A program made the position numbers and the translations under genes. Below the pieces are notes generated by a model. That model was not told where the DNA came from. It searched no databases and worked only from the letters and a program-made list of their open reading frames with translations. A DNA stretch of 64,000 nucleotides, from NCBI RefSeq assembly GCF_018070025.1, contig NZ_JAGPYQ010000001.1:3844001-3908000 (forward strand), in the 5' to 3' direction. The stretch's first letter is position 1. Each line of letters begins with the position of its first letter. The DNA is from Streptomyces liliiviolaceus. GTDB taxonomy: Bacteria; Actinomycetota; Actinomycetes; Streptomycetales; Streptomycetaceae. Shown here one piece after another: positions 36,947 to 46,462 of the stretch.

Positions 36947-38344
36947 ATGACCGCCACAGACCTGAGAGACCTGAAGGACCCGCAAGGGCCGGGCCCGGAA
37001 GAGACGGGTCCGCCGTCCCCCTCGCAGACCGACCGCGACCGCAGACGGCGGGCGCGCCGCCGGGCCCGGGTCGTCGCCCTAGTCTTCGTCCTCCCCGCGC
37101 TGCTCCTGCTCGGCGCACTGGTCGTCTATCCCGTGCTGTTCTCCGTGGGCCGCAGCTTCTTCGACGCCTCCGGAGACCGGTTCGTGGGCGGCGACAACTA
37201 CACCGAGATGTTCCACGACCCCGCCACCATCAAGGCCGTCCGGAACACCGCCGTCTGGGTCGTCATCGCGCCCACCCTGCTCACCGGCCTCGGCCTCGTC
37301 CTCGCCGTACTGGTCGAGAAGGTGCGCTGGGCGACGGCGTTCAAGCTCCTGCTGTTCATGCCGATGGCCGTCTCCTTCCTCGCCGCGGGCATCATCTTCC
37401 AGCTCGCCTACGACGAGGACCCCGACAAGGGCGTCCTGAACGCGGCCGTCGTCTCCGTCCACGACGTCTTCAAGGGCGAGTCTTCCTACCCGACCGCCCG
37501 CGCCCGCGACGGCCAGGGCCTCACGAAGGGCGCCGACGGTTCGTACGGTACGACCGCCGGGGTGTCCCCGGGGGAGACCGTCGGGCTCGGTCTGGTCGGT
37601 GTGCGCGCCGACGACCTGCCCGCGGACGCGCGGCCCGCGTACCCGGCGGCGGCACGGAAGGCGGCGGCCGGCGAAGTGCGCGGTGTCGTCTACCTGGACT
37701 TCACCCGCGGCGGGGGAGGGAAGCAGGGCGAGGTCGACAAGGCCGAGAGCGGGCTGCCGGGCATGGCCGTCGAGGCGGTGCGCGACGGGAGGACCGTCGG
37801 GAGCGCCACCACCGCGGCCGACGGCTCCTTCCGCTTCGAGGGCCTCGACCCGGGCTCGTACACCGTGCGGCTGCCCGGCTCGAACTTCGCCCCGCCGTAC
37901 GAGGGAATCTCCTGGCTCGGTCCCGCGCTCGTCACGCCCGCCATCATCGGCGCCTACCTGTGGATCTGGACCGGCTTCGCCATGGTGCTGATCGGCGCCG
38001 GGCTCGCCGCGCTGCCGCGTGACGCGCTGGAGGCGGCCCGGATGGACGGCGCCAACGAGTGGCAGATCTTCCGGCGGATCACCGTGCCGCTGCTCGCGCC
38101 CGTCCTCACCGTGGTCTTCGTGACCCTCGTCATCAACGTCATGAAGGTCTTCGACCTCGTCTACATCATCGCGCCGGGACCCGTGCAGGAGGACGCCACC
38201 GTGCTCGCCACCCAGATGTGGCTGGTGTCCTTCGGCGGCGGCAACAACCAGGGCCTCGGCAGTGCGCTGGGCGTCCTGCTCCTGCTGCTCGTGATCCCCG
38301 CCATGGTCTTCAACGTCCGCCGCTTCCGAGGGAGTCAACGATGA
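36947..38344 (+). CDS. MalF-type sugar ABC permease with inserted extracellular Cna-B-like domain
   Basis: First membrane subunit of the alpha-glucoside importer, 465 residues, against roughly 300 for most actinobacterial homologues. After a Pro/Arg-rich cytoplasmic tail (1-40), the first helices run 41-65 and 99-152. Residues about 155-325 are a large extracytoplasmic insertion. Its part 243-313 has GVVYLDF, ATTAADGSFRFEGLDPGSYT and a terminal VRLPG, the signature of SdrD-B/Cna-B-like or carboxypeptidase-regulatory beta-sandwiches. Further helices follow, with the EAA loop LEAARMDGANEWQIFRRIT. ATG 36947 follows the binding-protein stop by five bases; the stop overlaps the next gene. E. coli MalF also has a large periplasmic loop, but with a different sequence. 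Confidence 0.9.
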   Translation: MTATDLRDLKDPQGPGPEETGPPSPSQTDRDRRRRARRRARVVALVFVLPALLLLGALVVYPVLFSVGRSFFDASGDRFVGGDNYTEMFHDPATIKAVRNTAVWVVIAPTLLTGLGLVLAVLVEKVRWATAFKLLLFMPMAVSFLAAGIIFQLAYDEDPDKGVLNAAVVSVHDVFKGESSYPTARARDGQGLTKGADGSYGTTAGVSPGETVGLGLVGVRADDLPADARPAYPAAARKAAAGEVRGVVYLDFTRGGGGKQGEVDKAESGLPGMAVEAVRDGRTVGSATTAADGSFRFEGLDPGSYTVRLPGSNFAPPYEGISWLGPALVTPAIIGAYLWIWTGFAMVLIGAGLAALPRDALEAARMDGANEWQIFRRITVPLLAPVLTVVFVTLVINVMKVFDLVYIIAPGPVQEDATVLATQMWLVSFGGGNNQGLGSALGVLLLLLVIPAMVFNVRRFRGSQR

Positions 38345-39180
38345 ACGCGCTCAGGCGGGGGCTCGGCAACAGCCTGGTCCAGGCGTTCCTGGTGGTGATC
38401 GGCCTGGTCTGGCTCACCCCGCTCGCGGGCCTCTTCCTGTCGTCGCTGCGGTCCGCGCAGGACACCGCGACGGGCGGCTGGTGGACCGTGCTGACCAGTC
38501 CCCGGCAGCTGTCCTTCGACAACTACTCGGCGCTGCTGGGCAATGCGGGGATGACGCGGGCGTTCTGGAACACCGTGCTGATCTCGGTGCCGACCACGTT
38601 CCTCGTCGTCGTCATCGCCGCGCTCGCCGGGTACGCGTTCGCGTGGCTCGACTTCCCCGGGCGGGACACCGTCTTCCTCGTCGTGGTCGCGCTGTTGGTG
38701 GTGCCCGTGCAGATCGGGCTGCTGCCGGTCGCCAAACTCTTCGGCGAACTGGGGCTGTTCGGCACGATTCCCGGGGTCATCCTCTTCCACGTCTCGTACG
38801 GGCTGCCGTTCGCGATCTTCCTGCTGCGGAACTACTTCGCGGAGATGCCGAAGGAGATGCTGGAGGCGGCGCGTATGGACGGGGGTGGGGAGTGGCGGAT
38901 CTTCACTCGGCTCGTGTTGCCTGTGGGGCGGCCGGCGCTTGCCAGTCTCGCCATTTTCCAGTTCCTGTGGGTCTGGAACGACATGCTGGTCGCGCTGTTG
39001 TTCGCGGACAGTTCCGCGCAGCCTTTGACTGTTGAACTGCAGTCGCAGATAAGGCAGTTCGGAAGCAATATCGATGTGCTCGCGCCGGGGGCGTTCTTGT
39101 CGCTGGTGGTGCCGGTGGTTGTCTTCTTCGCATTCCAACGGCACTTTGTGCAGGGGGTTATGGCGGGCTCGGTGAAATAG
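38341..39180 (+). CDS. MalG-type sugar ABC permease
   Basis: Second membrane subunit of the importer, 279 residues. It has about six helices, beginning SLVQAFLVVIGLVWLTPLAG, and the coupling loop MLEAARMDGGGEWRIFTRLV. The C-terminus FQRHFVQGVMAGSVK is the usual end of MalG-like proteins that reaches toward the ATPase. ATG 38341 overlaps the MalF-like stop (ATGA). No ATPase gene is nearby; in Streptomyces a shared ATPase (MsiK) encoded elsewhere usually serves such importers. The gene's last 300 bases are slightly less GC-rich than the first part. Confidence 0.93.
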   Translation: MNALRRGLGNSLVQAFLVVIGLVWLTPLAGLFLSSLRSAQDTATGGWWTVLTSPRQLSFDNYSALLGNAGMTRAFWNTVLISVPTTFLVVVIAALAGYAFAWLDFPGRDTVFLVVVALLVVPVQIGLLPVAKLFGELGLFGTIPGVILFHVSYGLPFAIFLLRNYFAEMPKEMLEAARMDGGGEWRIFTRLVLPVGRPALASLAIFQFLWVWNDMLVALLFADSSAQPLTVELQSQIRQFGSNIDVLAPGAFLSLVVPVVVFFAFQRHFVQGVMAGSVK

Positions 39181-39190
39181 CCGGGCATTC

Positions 39191-39372
39191 TTTCGCCCCC
39201 GCCGCCCTTACCCGTTCCCGTCACTGACGCAGGGGCTCCGCCCCCGCACCCCCGTTGCGCAGTTCCCCGCGCCCCCAGGGGGTTTCAGGGGCGCGGGGAA
39301 CTGCGCAAACGGGGGCGAGGGGGCGGAGCCCCCATGCGTGGACGGGAACGGGTAGGGGCGGCGGGGGCGAAA
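39191..39372. repeat. Nested 182-base palindrome containing paired dispersed repeats
   Basis: Outer arms 39191-39222 and 39341-39372 match over 32 bases with one mismatch. Middle arms AGGGGCTCCGCCCCC (39231-39245) and GGGGGCGGAGCCCCC (39319-39333) pair with one mismatch. Inner cores are at 39257-39276 and, reversed, 39287-39306. It fills most of the 221-base gap between convergent malG and pgl genes and can act as terminator for both. Confidence 0.9.
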
Positions 39373-39401
39373 AACGCCCCTGCCGCCCCGTTTCGTGTCC
39401 C

Positions 39402-40184
39402 TCAGGGTGAAGCCGGCGGATACAGTGCGCGCGGCAGCTGCGACGCCGCCGCCGCGTCCAGCAGCCACAGCGTGCGGGCCCGCCCCAGCGCCCCCGCAGC
39501 CGGCGCCTGGATCTCACCCGCGCCGGACAGCGCGATCGCCGCGGCCTCCGCCTTGTCCTCGCCCGCCGCGAGCAGCCACACCTCCCGCGCGGCCCGGATC
39601 GCGGGCAGCGTGAGCGTGACCCGCACGGGCGGCGGCTTCGGTGCGCCGCGCACACCCACCACCGTCCGCTCGGTCTCACGGACGGCGGGCAGTTCCGGGA
39701 ACAGCGACGCCACGTGCGTGTCCGGCCCGACGCCCAGCATCAGCACGTCGAAGGACGGGACGGACGCGTGGTTCTCCGGCCCGGCGGCCGACGCGAGCTC
39801 GGCCGCGTAGGCCTCCGCCGCCGCCTCCACGTCCGCGCCCCACGGACCGTCCGACGCGGGCATGGCGTGCACGCGCTTCGGGTCCAGCGGCACCGCGTCG
39901 AGGAGCGCCTCGCGGGCCTGGGTGACGTTCCGCTCGGGGTCGCCCTCGGGCAGGAACCGCTCGTCGCCCCACCACAGGTCGAGCCGGCTCCAGTCGACGG
40001 CGTCCCGGGCGGGCGCCGCCGCGAGCGCGGCCAGCAGGCCGTTGCCGTTGCGGCCACCGGTCAGCACGACCGAGGCATGACCGCGCGAGGCCTGCGCGTC
40101 CACGACCTTCGTGATGAGCCGGGCCGCGGCGGCCTGGGCCATCAGGTCCTTGTCGCGGTGGACGACCAGCTGGGGAGTGCTCAC
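39402..40184 (-). CDS. pgl: 6-phosphogluconolactonase
   Basis: Hydrolyses 6-phosphogluconolactone in the oxidative pentose phosphate pathway. 260 residues: STPQLVVHRDKDLMAQAAA start, GGRNGNGLLAAL, LWWGDERFLPEGDPERN, and LMLGVGPDTHVASLFP (the common GPDGH is GPDTH here). GTG 40184 overlaps the opcA stop as GTGA. It is the last gene of the tkt-tal-zwf-opcA-pgl cluster and ends 30 bases from the large palindrome. Confidence 0.95.
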   Translation of the reverse strand: MSTPQLVVHRDKDLMAQAAAARLITKVVDAQASRGHASVVLTGGRNGNGLLAALAAAPARDAVDWSRLDLWWGDERFLPEGDPERNVTQAREALLDAVPLDPKRVHAMPASDGPWGADVEAAAEAYAAELASAAGPENHASVPSFDVLMLGVGPDTHVASLFPELPAVRETERTVVGVRGAPKPPPVRVTLTLPAIRAAREVWLLAAGEDKAEAAAIALSGAGEIQAPAAGALGRARTLWLLDAAAASQLPRALYPPASP

Positions 40185-41329
40185 TGCGGGTCCGCCTTCT
40201 TGACCGGGGGCATCTGGGCGGGGGTGGGGCGCGCCGAATCCCCCTCGCCCGCCGAGGAGGAGGACGAGGACGGGGCCGAGGGTGAGGCCGAAGCCGTTGC
40301 CCCCGTCGGCTTCGCGGCCGGCTCCGAGGTGTCGTGCACCGGGCGCACCGGGAGTTCCCCCGGCGTCCAGGTGGCCGCCTCGGGCCGCTGCGAGGCCGAC
40401 TGGATGCCGCCCAGCCGGTCCACCCCGAACCGCAGCGCGGACGCGTACGTGTCGTCCGGGTCGAGCCGGCGCAGCTCCTCCGCGAGCAGCTCGGACGTCT
40501 CGCGGCGTTTGAGCGCCACCGCGCGGTCCGGCTGGCCGGGCAGGGCCAGGGTGGCCATCGCGCCGTCCGAGCGGTGCAGGGTGATGGGGCCGCCGGTCGT
40601 CTCCAGGCGGACCTGGGTCAGCCCGGGACCGGCGGACACGGCACGGCGTACGTGCACGTGGAGGCGGTCGGCGAGCCACATGGCGAGCAGCTCGACGCTC
40701 GGGTTGGCCTCCTCGCCCGCCACCTCGACGGAGACGACCTCGCAGTCGACCTGGTCGAGGGCGGCGGCCAGCATGGAACGCCACGGGGTGATCCGCGCCC
40801 ATGCCAGGTCGGTGTCGCCCGGCTCGTAGCTCTCGGCGCGGGCCTTCAGCTCCTCGACGGGCTTCTCCGCCGCGTAGCTGTCGGTGACCCGGCGCTGGCC
40901 CAGGGCGCCCAGCGGGTCGCCCGCCGGATCGCGGGGCGCGTCGACCGACCACCAGACGACGACCGGCGCGTCGGGGAGCAGCAGGGGCAGGACGACGGAC
41001 TGGGCGTGGTCCGAGACCTCGCCGTACAGGCGCAGGATCACCGTCTCGCCGGTGCCCGCGTCCGCGCCGACCCGTACCTCGGCGTCCAGGCGCGACTTCG
41101 TGCGGTCGCGGGGCGAGCGCGAGACGCGCTTGATGACGACGAGGGTGCGCGAGGGGTGTTCGAGCGAGGCGTCGTCGGCGGCCTTCAGGGCGTCGTAGGC
41201 GTTCTCCTCGTCGGTGACGATGACGAGGGTGAGCACCATGCCGACAGCCGGTGTGCCGATGGCCCGGCGGCCCTTCACGAGCGCCTTGTTGATCTTGCTG
41301 GCCGTGGTGTCCGTGAGATCTATCTTCAT
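40181..41329 (-). CDS. opcA: Glucose-6-phosphate dehydrogenase assembly protein OpcA
   Basis: OpcA is needed for full activity of glucose-6-phosphate dehydrogenase in actinobacteria and cyanobacteria. 382 residues: start MKIDLTDTTASKINKALVKG, then VVVWWSVDAPRDPAGDPLG and TDLAWARITPWRSMLAAALDQ, both family hallmarks. The last 45 residues or so are a Ser/Pro-rich, low-complexity tail (a run of six Ser). ATG 41329 overlaps the zwf stop (ATGA), so it is made in step with its partner. Confidence 0.95.
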   Translation of the reverse strand: MKIDLTDTTASKINKALVKGRRAIGTPAVGMVLTLVIVTDEENAYDALKAADDASLEHPSRTLVVIKRVSRSPRDRTKSRLDAEVRVGADAGTGETVILRLYGEVSDHAQSVVLPLLLPDAPVVVWWSVDAPRDPAGDPLGALGQRRVTDSYAAEKPVEELKARAESYEPGDTDLAWARITPWRSMLAAALDQVDCEVVSVEVAGEEANPSVELLAMWLADRLHVHVRRAVSAGPGLTQVRLETTGGPITLHRSDGAMATLALPGQPDRAVALKRRETSELLAEELRRLDPDDTYASALRFGVDRLGGIQSASQRPEAATWTPGELPVRPVHDTSEPAAKPTGATASASPSAPSSSSSSAGEGDSARPTPAQMPPVKKADPQ

Positions 41330-42849
41330 GGCCGACGCCAGCTCCGTCCGTCTCGCTTGAGCATTTCGTCGGCCTCGACGGGCCCCCACGTGCCCGACTG
41401 GTACTGCGCGGGCCTGCCGTGCTTGTCCCAGTACTCCTCGATCGGGTCGAGGATCTTCCAGGACAGCTCGACCTCCTCGGTGCGCGGGAAGAGGTTCGAG
41501 TCGCCGAGGAGGACGTCGAGGATCAGCCTCTCGTACGCCTCGGGGCTGGACTCGGTGAACGACTCGCCGTACGCGAAGTCCATCGACACGTCCCGGATCT
41601 CCATGGAGGTGCCGGGCACCTTGGAGCCGAAGCGGACCGTGATGCCCTCGTCGGGCTGGACGCGGATGACGATCGCGTTCTGGCCCAGCTCCTCCGTCGC
41701 CGTGTGGTCGAAGGGGGAGTGCGGGGCGCGCTGGAAGACGACGGCGATCTCGGTGACCCGCCGGCCCAGCCGCTTGCCGGTGCGCAGGTAGAAGGGGACG
41801 CCCGCCCAGCGGCGGTTGTCGACCTCCACCTTGATCGCCGCGTACGTGTCGGTCTTCGACTTGGGGTCGATACCGTCTTCCTGGAGATAGCCGACGGCCT
41901 TCTCGCCGCCCTGCCAGCCCTCGGCGTACTGGCCGCGGACCGTGTTCTCGCCGAGGTCGCCGGGCAGCTTCACCGCGCCGAGCACCTTGGTCTTCTCGGC
42001 GGCGAGCGCGTCCGCGTCGAAGGAGGAGGGCTCCTCCATGGCCGTGAGGGCCATCAGCTGGAGCAGGTGGTTCTGGATGACGTCACGGGCGGCGCCGATG
42101 CCGTCGTAGTAGCCGGCCCGGCCGCCGATGCCGATGTCCTCGGCCATCGTGATCTGTACGTGGTCGACGTACGACCGGTTCCAGATCGGCTCGAACATCT
42201 GGTTGGCGAAGCGCAGCGCCAGGATGTTCTGGACCGTCTCCTTGCCCAGGTAGTGGTCGATGCGGAAGACCTGGTCCGGGGCGAAGACCTCTTCGACGGT
42301 GGAGTTGAGGTCCTCGGCCGACTTGAGGTCGTGGCCGAAGGGCTTCTCGATGACCGCGCGCCGCCAGGAGCCGCTCGTCTGGTCGGCGAGGCCGTGCTTC
42401 TTCAGCTGCTGGATGACCACCGGGAACGCGCCCGGCGGCACGGACAGGTAGAAGGCGAAGTTGCCGCCCGTGCCCTGCGCCTTGTCCAGCTCGCCGATCG
42501 TCTCGCGCAGCCGCTCGAACGCGTCGTCGTCGTCGAAGGTGCCCTGGACGAAGCGCATCCCCTGGATGAGCTGCTGCCAGACCTCCTCGCGGAACGGCGT
42601 ACGGGCGTGTTCCTTGACGGCGTCGTGGACCTCCTGGGCGAAGTCCTCGTTCGCCCACTCGCGGCGCGCGAAGCCGACGAGGGAGAAGCCCGGCGGCAGC
42701 AGGCCGCGGTTGGCAAGGTCATAAACAGCAGGCATGAGCTTTTTACGGGACAAATCGCCCGTGACCCCGAAGATGACGAGGCCCGACGGCCCCGCGATAC
42801 GCGGGAGCCGTCGGTCCGCCGGGTCACGCAGCGGATTGCTGCTTGACAA
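41326..42849 (-). CDS. zwf: Glucose-6-phosphate 1-dehydrogenase
   Basis: First, NADPH-producing step of the pentose phosphate pathway. 507 residues, normal length. GVTGDLSRKKLMPAVYDL binds NADP; EKPFGHDLKSA and RIDHYLGKETVQNI hold the substrate-binding and catalytic Lys/His. The start is the rare codon TTG at 42849, giving MSSSNPLRD: it has GGAGGG eight bases upstream, and no ATG or GTG exists between the tal stop and the conserved region. It begins four bases after the tal stop, and its own stop overlaps opcA. Confidence 0.96.
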   Translation of the reverse strand: MSSSNPLRDPADRRLPRIAGPSGLVIFGVTGDLSRKKLMPAVYDLANRGLLPPGFSLVGFARREWANEDFAQEVHDAVKEHARTPFREEVWQQLIQGMRFVQGTFDDDDAFERLRETIGELDKAQGTGGNFAFYLSVPPGAFPVVIQQLKKHGLADQTSGSWRRAVIEKPFGHDLKSAEDLNSTVEEVFAPDQVFRIDHYLGKETVQNILALRFANQMFEPIWNRSYVDHVQITMAEDIGIGGRAGYYDGIGAARDVIQNHLLQLMALTAMEEPSSFDADALAAEKTKVLGAVKLPGDLGENTVRGQYAEGWQGGEKAVGYLQEDGIDPKSKTDTYAAIKVEVDNRRWAGVPFYLRTGKRLGRRVTEIAVVFQRAPHSPFDHTATEELGQNAIVIRVQPDEGITVRFGSKVPGTSMEIRDVSMDFAYGESFTESSPEAYERLILDVLLGDSNLFPRTEEVELSWKILDPIEEYWDKHGRPAQYQSGTWGPVEADEMLKRDGRSWRRP

Positions 42850-42853
42850 GATT

Positions 42854-43972
42854 TCAGCCCTCCGAGGGGGCGAGGCGCTGGAGCTCCGCCTCGGTCGACT
42901 TGAGCAGGTCGTTCCAGGCGCCCTCGAACTTCTCGACGCCCTCGTCCTCCAGAAGCTGGACCACGTCGTCGTACGAGATCCCGAGCTTCTCGACCGCGTC
43001 GAGTTCGGCACGGGCCTGCTCGTACGTACCGGCGACGGTGTTGCCGGTGATCTTGCCGTGGTCCTCGGCGGCGAACAGGGTCGCCTCCGGCATGGTGTTC
43101 ACCGTGTTCGGCGCGACCAGGTCGTCGACGTACAGGGTGTCCTTGTAGGCCGGGTCCTTGACGCCGGTCGAGGCCCACAGCGGACGCTGCTTGTTGGCCT
43201 GCGCCTTGTCCAGGGCGTTCCAGCGGTCCGAGGTGAAGACCTCCTCGTACGCCTGGTACGCCAGCCGCGCGTTGGCGAGACCCGCCTTGCCGCGGGCGGC
43301 CTTGGCCTCGTCGGTGCCCAGCGCGTCCAGCCGCTTGTCGATCTCGGTGTCCACCCGGGACACGAAGAAGGACGCCACGGAGTGGATCTTGGAGAGGTCG
43401 AGGCCGGCGGCCTGGGCCTTCTCCAGGCCGGAGACGAACGCCTCCATGACCTCGCGGTAGCGCTCAAGGGAGAAGATCAGCGTGACGTTGACGCTGATGC
43501 CCCGCGCGATCGTCTCGGTGATCGCGGGCAGGCCCGCCTTGGTCGCCGGGATCTTGATGAGCGTGTTCGGCCGGTCGACGAGCCAGGCGAGCTGCTTGGC
43601 CTCGGCGACGGTCGCCTTGGTGTTGTGCGCCAGTCGCGGGTCGACCTCGATCGAGACCCGGCCGTCCTGGCCCTGCGTCGCGTCGAAGACCGGACGCAGG
43701 ATGTCGGCGGCGTCACGGACGTCCGCCGTCGTGATCATGCGGATGGCCTCTTCGACCGTGACCTTGCGGGCGGCGAGGTCGGACAGCTGCTGGTCGTAGC
43801 CGTCGCCCTGCGAGATCGCCTTCTGGAAGATCGACGGGTTGGTGGTGACGCCCACGACGTGCTGCTGGTCGATCAGTTCGGCGAGGTTGCCGGACGTGAT
43901 CCGCTTGCGCGACAGGTCGTCCAGCCAGATCGCGACGCCTTCCTCGGAGAGGCGCTTGAGTGCGTCTGTCAT
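42854..43972 (-). CDS. tal: Transaldolase
   Basis: Transfers a dihydroxyacetone unit between sugar phosphates in the non-oxidative pentose phosphate pathway. 372 residues, long actinobacterial form. Motifs: [13 protein letters not shown], the Schiff-base Lys in [16 protein letters not shown], and [21 protein letters not shown] 43972 has AGGAG about 11 bases upstream; another ATG ten bases earlier runs straight into a stop. It follows tkt by 47 bases and precedes zwf by four. Confidence 0.96.
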   Translation of the reverse strand: MTDALKRLSEEGVAIWLDDLSRKRITSGNLAELIDQQHVVGVTTNPSIFQKAISQGDGYDQQLSDLAARKVTVEEAIRMITTADVRDAADILRPVFDATQGQDGRVSIEVDPRLAHNTKATVAEAKQLAWLVDRPNTLIKIPATKAGLPAITETIARGISVNVTLIFSLERYREVMEAFVSGLEKAQAAGLDLSKIHSVASFFVSRVDTEIDKRLDALGTDEAKAARGKAGLANARLAYQAYEEVFTSDRWNALDKAQANKQRPLWASTGVKDPAYKDTLYVDDLVAPNTVNTMPEATLFAAEDHGKITGNTVAGTYEQARAELDAVEKLGISYDDVVQLLEDEGVEKFEGAWNDLLKSTEAELQRLAPSEG

Positions 43973-44019
43973 GGAAAATGCATCTCCTACGTGTCGTATG
44001 TCAGCGTGAGCTGCCGGCG

Positions 44020-46107
44020 TCAGCGCTTGGCTGCGGCGAGCGATTCCTTGGCGACGTTCGCGACGTTCTCGGCAGTGAAGCCGAACTCCTGGAAGAGGAC
44101 CTTGCCGTCGGCCGAAGCACCGAAGTGCTCCAGGGAAACGATGCGGCCCGCGTCCCCGACGAAGCGGTGCCAGGTCAGACCGATACCGGCCTCGACCGCT
44201 ACACGCGCCTTGACGGACGGAGGAAGCACCGAGTCCCGGTACCCCTGGTCCTGCTCGTCGAACCACTCCACGCACGGCACGGACACGACCCGCGTCGGGG
44301 TGCCGGCCGCCTGGAGCTGCTCACGCGCCTCGACGGCCACGTGCACCTCGGAACCGGTGGCGATCAGGATGACCTCGGGCTCGCCGCCCTCGGCCTCGAA
44401 GAGCACGTAGGCGCCCTTCGCCGCGTTCTCGTCGGCGTCGTACGTCGGTACGCCCTGACGGGTCAGCGCGAGACCGTGCGGGGCGCCCTTGCCGAAGACC
44501 TTGGTGTAGCGGCGCAGGATCTCGCGCCACGCGATCGCGGTCTCGTTGGCGTCGGCCGGGCGCACGACGTTCAGGCCCGGGATGGCGCGCAGCGAGGCCA
44601 GGTGCTCGACCGGCTGGTGGGTGGGGCCGTCCTCGCCGAGACCGATGGAGTCGTGCGTCCACACGTACGTCACCGGCAGGTGCATCAGCGCGGACAGCCG
44701 CACGGCGTTGCGCATGTAGTCGGAGAACACCAGGAAGGTGCCCCCGTAGATACGGGTGTTGCCGTGCAGCGCGATGCCGTTCATCTCCGCGGCCATCGAG
44801 TGCTCGCGGATACCGAAGTGGATCGTGCGGCCGTACGGGTCCGCCTCCGGCAGCGGGTTGCCCGCCGGAAGGAACGAGCTCGTCTTGTCGATCGTCGTGT
44901 TGTTCGAGCCCGCGAGGTCGGCCGAGCCGCCCCACAGCTCGGGGACGACCGCGCCGAGCGCCTGGAGGACCTTGCCGGACGCGGCACGCGTGGCGACGCC
45001 CTTGCCCGTCTCGAAGACCGGGAGCTTCTCCTCCCAGCCGGCCGGCAGCTCGCCCGCGGCGATGCGGTCGAACTCGGCGGCGCGCTCCGGGTTGGCGGTC
45101 CGCCACGCGGCGAAGCCCTTCTCCCACTCGGCCTTGGCCTCACGGCCGCGGTCGAGCGCCTTGCGGGAGTGCGCCAGCACCTCGTCGGCGACCTCGAAGG
45201 ACTTCTCCGGGTCGAAGCCGAGGACCCGCTTGGTGGCCGCGACCTCGTCGTCGCCGAGCGCCGAGCCGTGCGCGGCCTCGGTGTTCTGCGCGTTCGGGGC
45301 GGGCCAGGCGATGATCGAGCGCATCGCGATGAACGACGGCTTGTCCGTGACCGCCTTCGCGGCCTCGATCGCCGCGTACAGGGCGGCCGGGTCGAGGTCG
45401 CCGTTCTCCTGCGGCTCCACGCGCTGGACGTGCCAGCCGTAGGCCTCGTACCGCTTGGGGGTGTCCTCGGAGACGGCCGTCTCGGTGTCGCCCTCGATCG
45501 AGATGTGGTTGTCGTCCCACAGCAGGACCAGGTTGCCGAGCTTCTGGTGGCCCGCCATCGAGGACGCCTCGCCGGAGATGCCCTCCTGGAGGCAGCCGTC
45601 ACCGGCGATCGCGAAGACGAAGTGGTCGAACGGGGAGGTGCCGGGGGCCGCCTCCGGGTCGAACAGACCACGCTCGTAGCGGGCGGCCATCGCCATGCCC
45701 ACCGCGTTGGCGACACCCTGGCCGAGCGGCCCGGTCGTCGTCTCCACACCGGTGGTGTGCCCGTACTCGGGGTGTCCCGGGGTCTTCGAACCCCACGTCC
45801 TGAACGACTTCAGGTCGTCCAGCTCCAGGCCGAAGCCGGCCAGGTACAGCTGCGTGTAGAGAGTCAGGGACGAATGGCCGGCGGACAGCACGAATCGGTC
45901 GCGACCGGTCCAGTCGGCGTCCGCCGGGTCGTGCCGCATCACCTTCTGGAAGAGGGTGTACGCGGCTGGCGCCAGACTCATCGCCGTACCCGGATGGCCG
46001 TTGCCGACCTTCTGTACGGCGTCGGCGGCCAGGATGCGGGCCGTGTCGACCGCCCGCTGGTCCAATTCGGTCCACTCGATGTCTGTTGTGGTCGGCTTGG
46101 TGCTCAC
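44020..46107 (-). CDS. tkt: Transketolase
   Basis: Thiamine-diphosphate enzyme that moves two-carbon units between sugar phosphates. 695 residues: [20 protein letters not shown] start, [15 protein letters not shown], thiamine motif [19 protein letters not shown] ending in LWDDN, and the pyrimidine-domain [16 protein letters not shown] segment with [17 protein letters not shown] 46107 is chosen; GAGAGGAG lies about 15 bases upstream. It is the first gene of the pentose phosphate cluster and divergent from ctaB. Confidence 0.96.
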   Translation of the reverse strand: MSTKPTTTDIEWTELDQRAVDTARILAADAVQKVGNGHPGTAMSLAPAAYTLFQKVMRHDPADADWTGRDRFVLSAGHSSLTLYTQLYLAGFGLELDDLKSFRTWGSKTPGHPEYGHTTGVETTTGPLGQGVANAVGMAMAARYERGLFDPEAAPGTSPFDHFVFAIAGDGCLQEGISGEASSMAGHQKLGNLVLLWDDNHISIEGDTETAVSEDTPKRYEAYGWHVQRVEPQENGDLDPAALYAAIEAAKAVTDKPSFIAMRSIIAWPAPNAQNTEAAHGSALGDDEVAATKRVLGFDPEKSFEVADEVLAHSRKALDRGREAKAEWEKGFAAWRTANPERAAEFDRIAAGELPAGWEEKLPVFETGKGVATRAASGKVLQALGAVVPELWGGSADLAGSNNTTIDKTSSFLPAGNPLPEADPYGRTIHFGIREHSMAAEMNGIALHGNTRIYGGTFLVFSDYMRNAVRLSALMHLPVTYVWTHDSIGLGEDGPTHQPVEHLASLRAIPGLNVVRPADANETAIAWREILRRYTKVFGKGAPHGLALTRQGVPTYDADENAAKGAYVLFEAEGGEPEVILIATGSEVHVAVEAREQLQAAGTPTRVVSVPCVEWFDEQDQGYRDSVLPPSVKARVAVEAGIGLTWHRFVGDAGRIVSLEHFGASADGKVLFQEFGFTAENVANVAKESLAAAKR

Positions 46108-46462
46108 CCTGGGTCAGGGCTCCTCTCCACATGTTGCACATGTCGAATGCCGGTGCACGTGGCGCCCACCGGCTCGCTGTCGAGCCTACCCCCGTGGCAA
46201 CGCGCATTTTTTCGAGTCATTCCAGACTGCCGGGACTTGCCCTCTTCCGCCTCCCGACCGGCGGGTTCCGTATTCGGCAAGTGAATACGGAGCCGGTGAT
46301 CCGACTGCTCAATCAGAAGCCGATCAGTCCGTCGCGGGACCCTTTCAACACGAGCGGACCCCCGCCGAGGCCGGGGTCTGGGCAACGTCTACAGTGGCGT
46401 GGTACGCGCGAGCCTTTACCGGGAGTTCACACCCGGGGCTCGCTGGGATGTCTCTGTCAGGG
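46108..46462. other. Divergent spacer between tkt and ctaB
   Basis: 355 bases holding promoters for both genes. Near tkt, ACATGT is repeated at 46129-46134 and 46138-46143 with three bases between, giving an imperfect palindrome that may be an operator. TACAGT at 46390-46395 could be a ctaB -10, but the -35 is unclear. No small gene is supported. Confidence 0.4.

Noticed and set aside
42083..43178. Antisense and shifted frames over zwf and tal
   Set aside because: Shadows of well-conserved enzymes.
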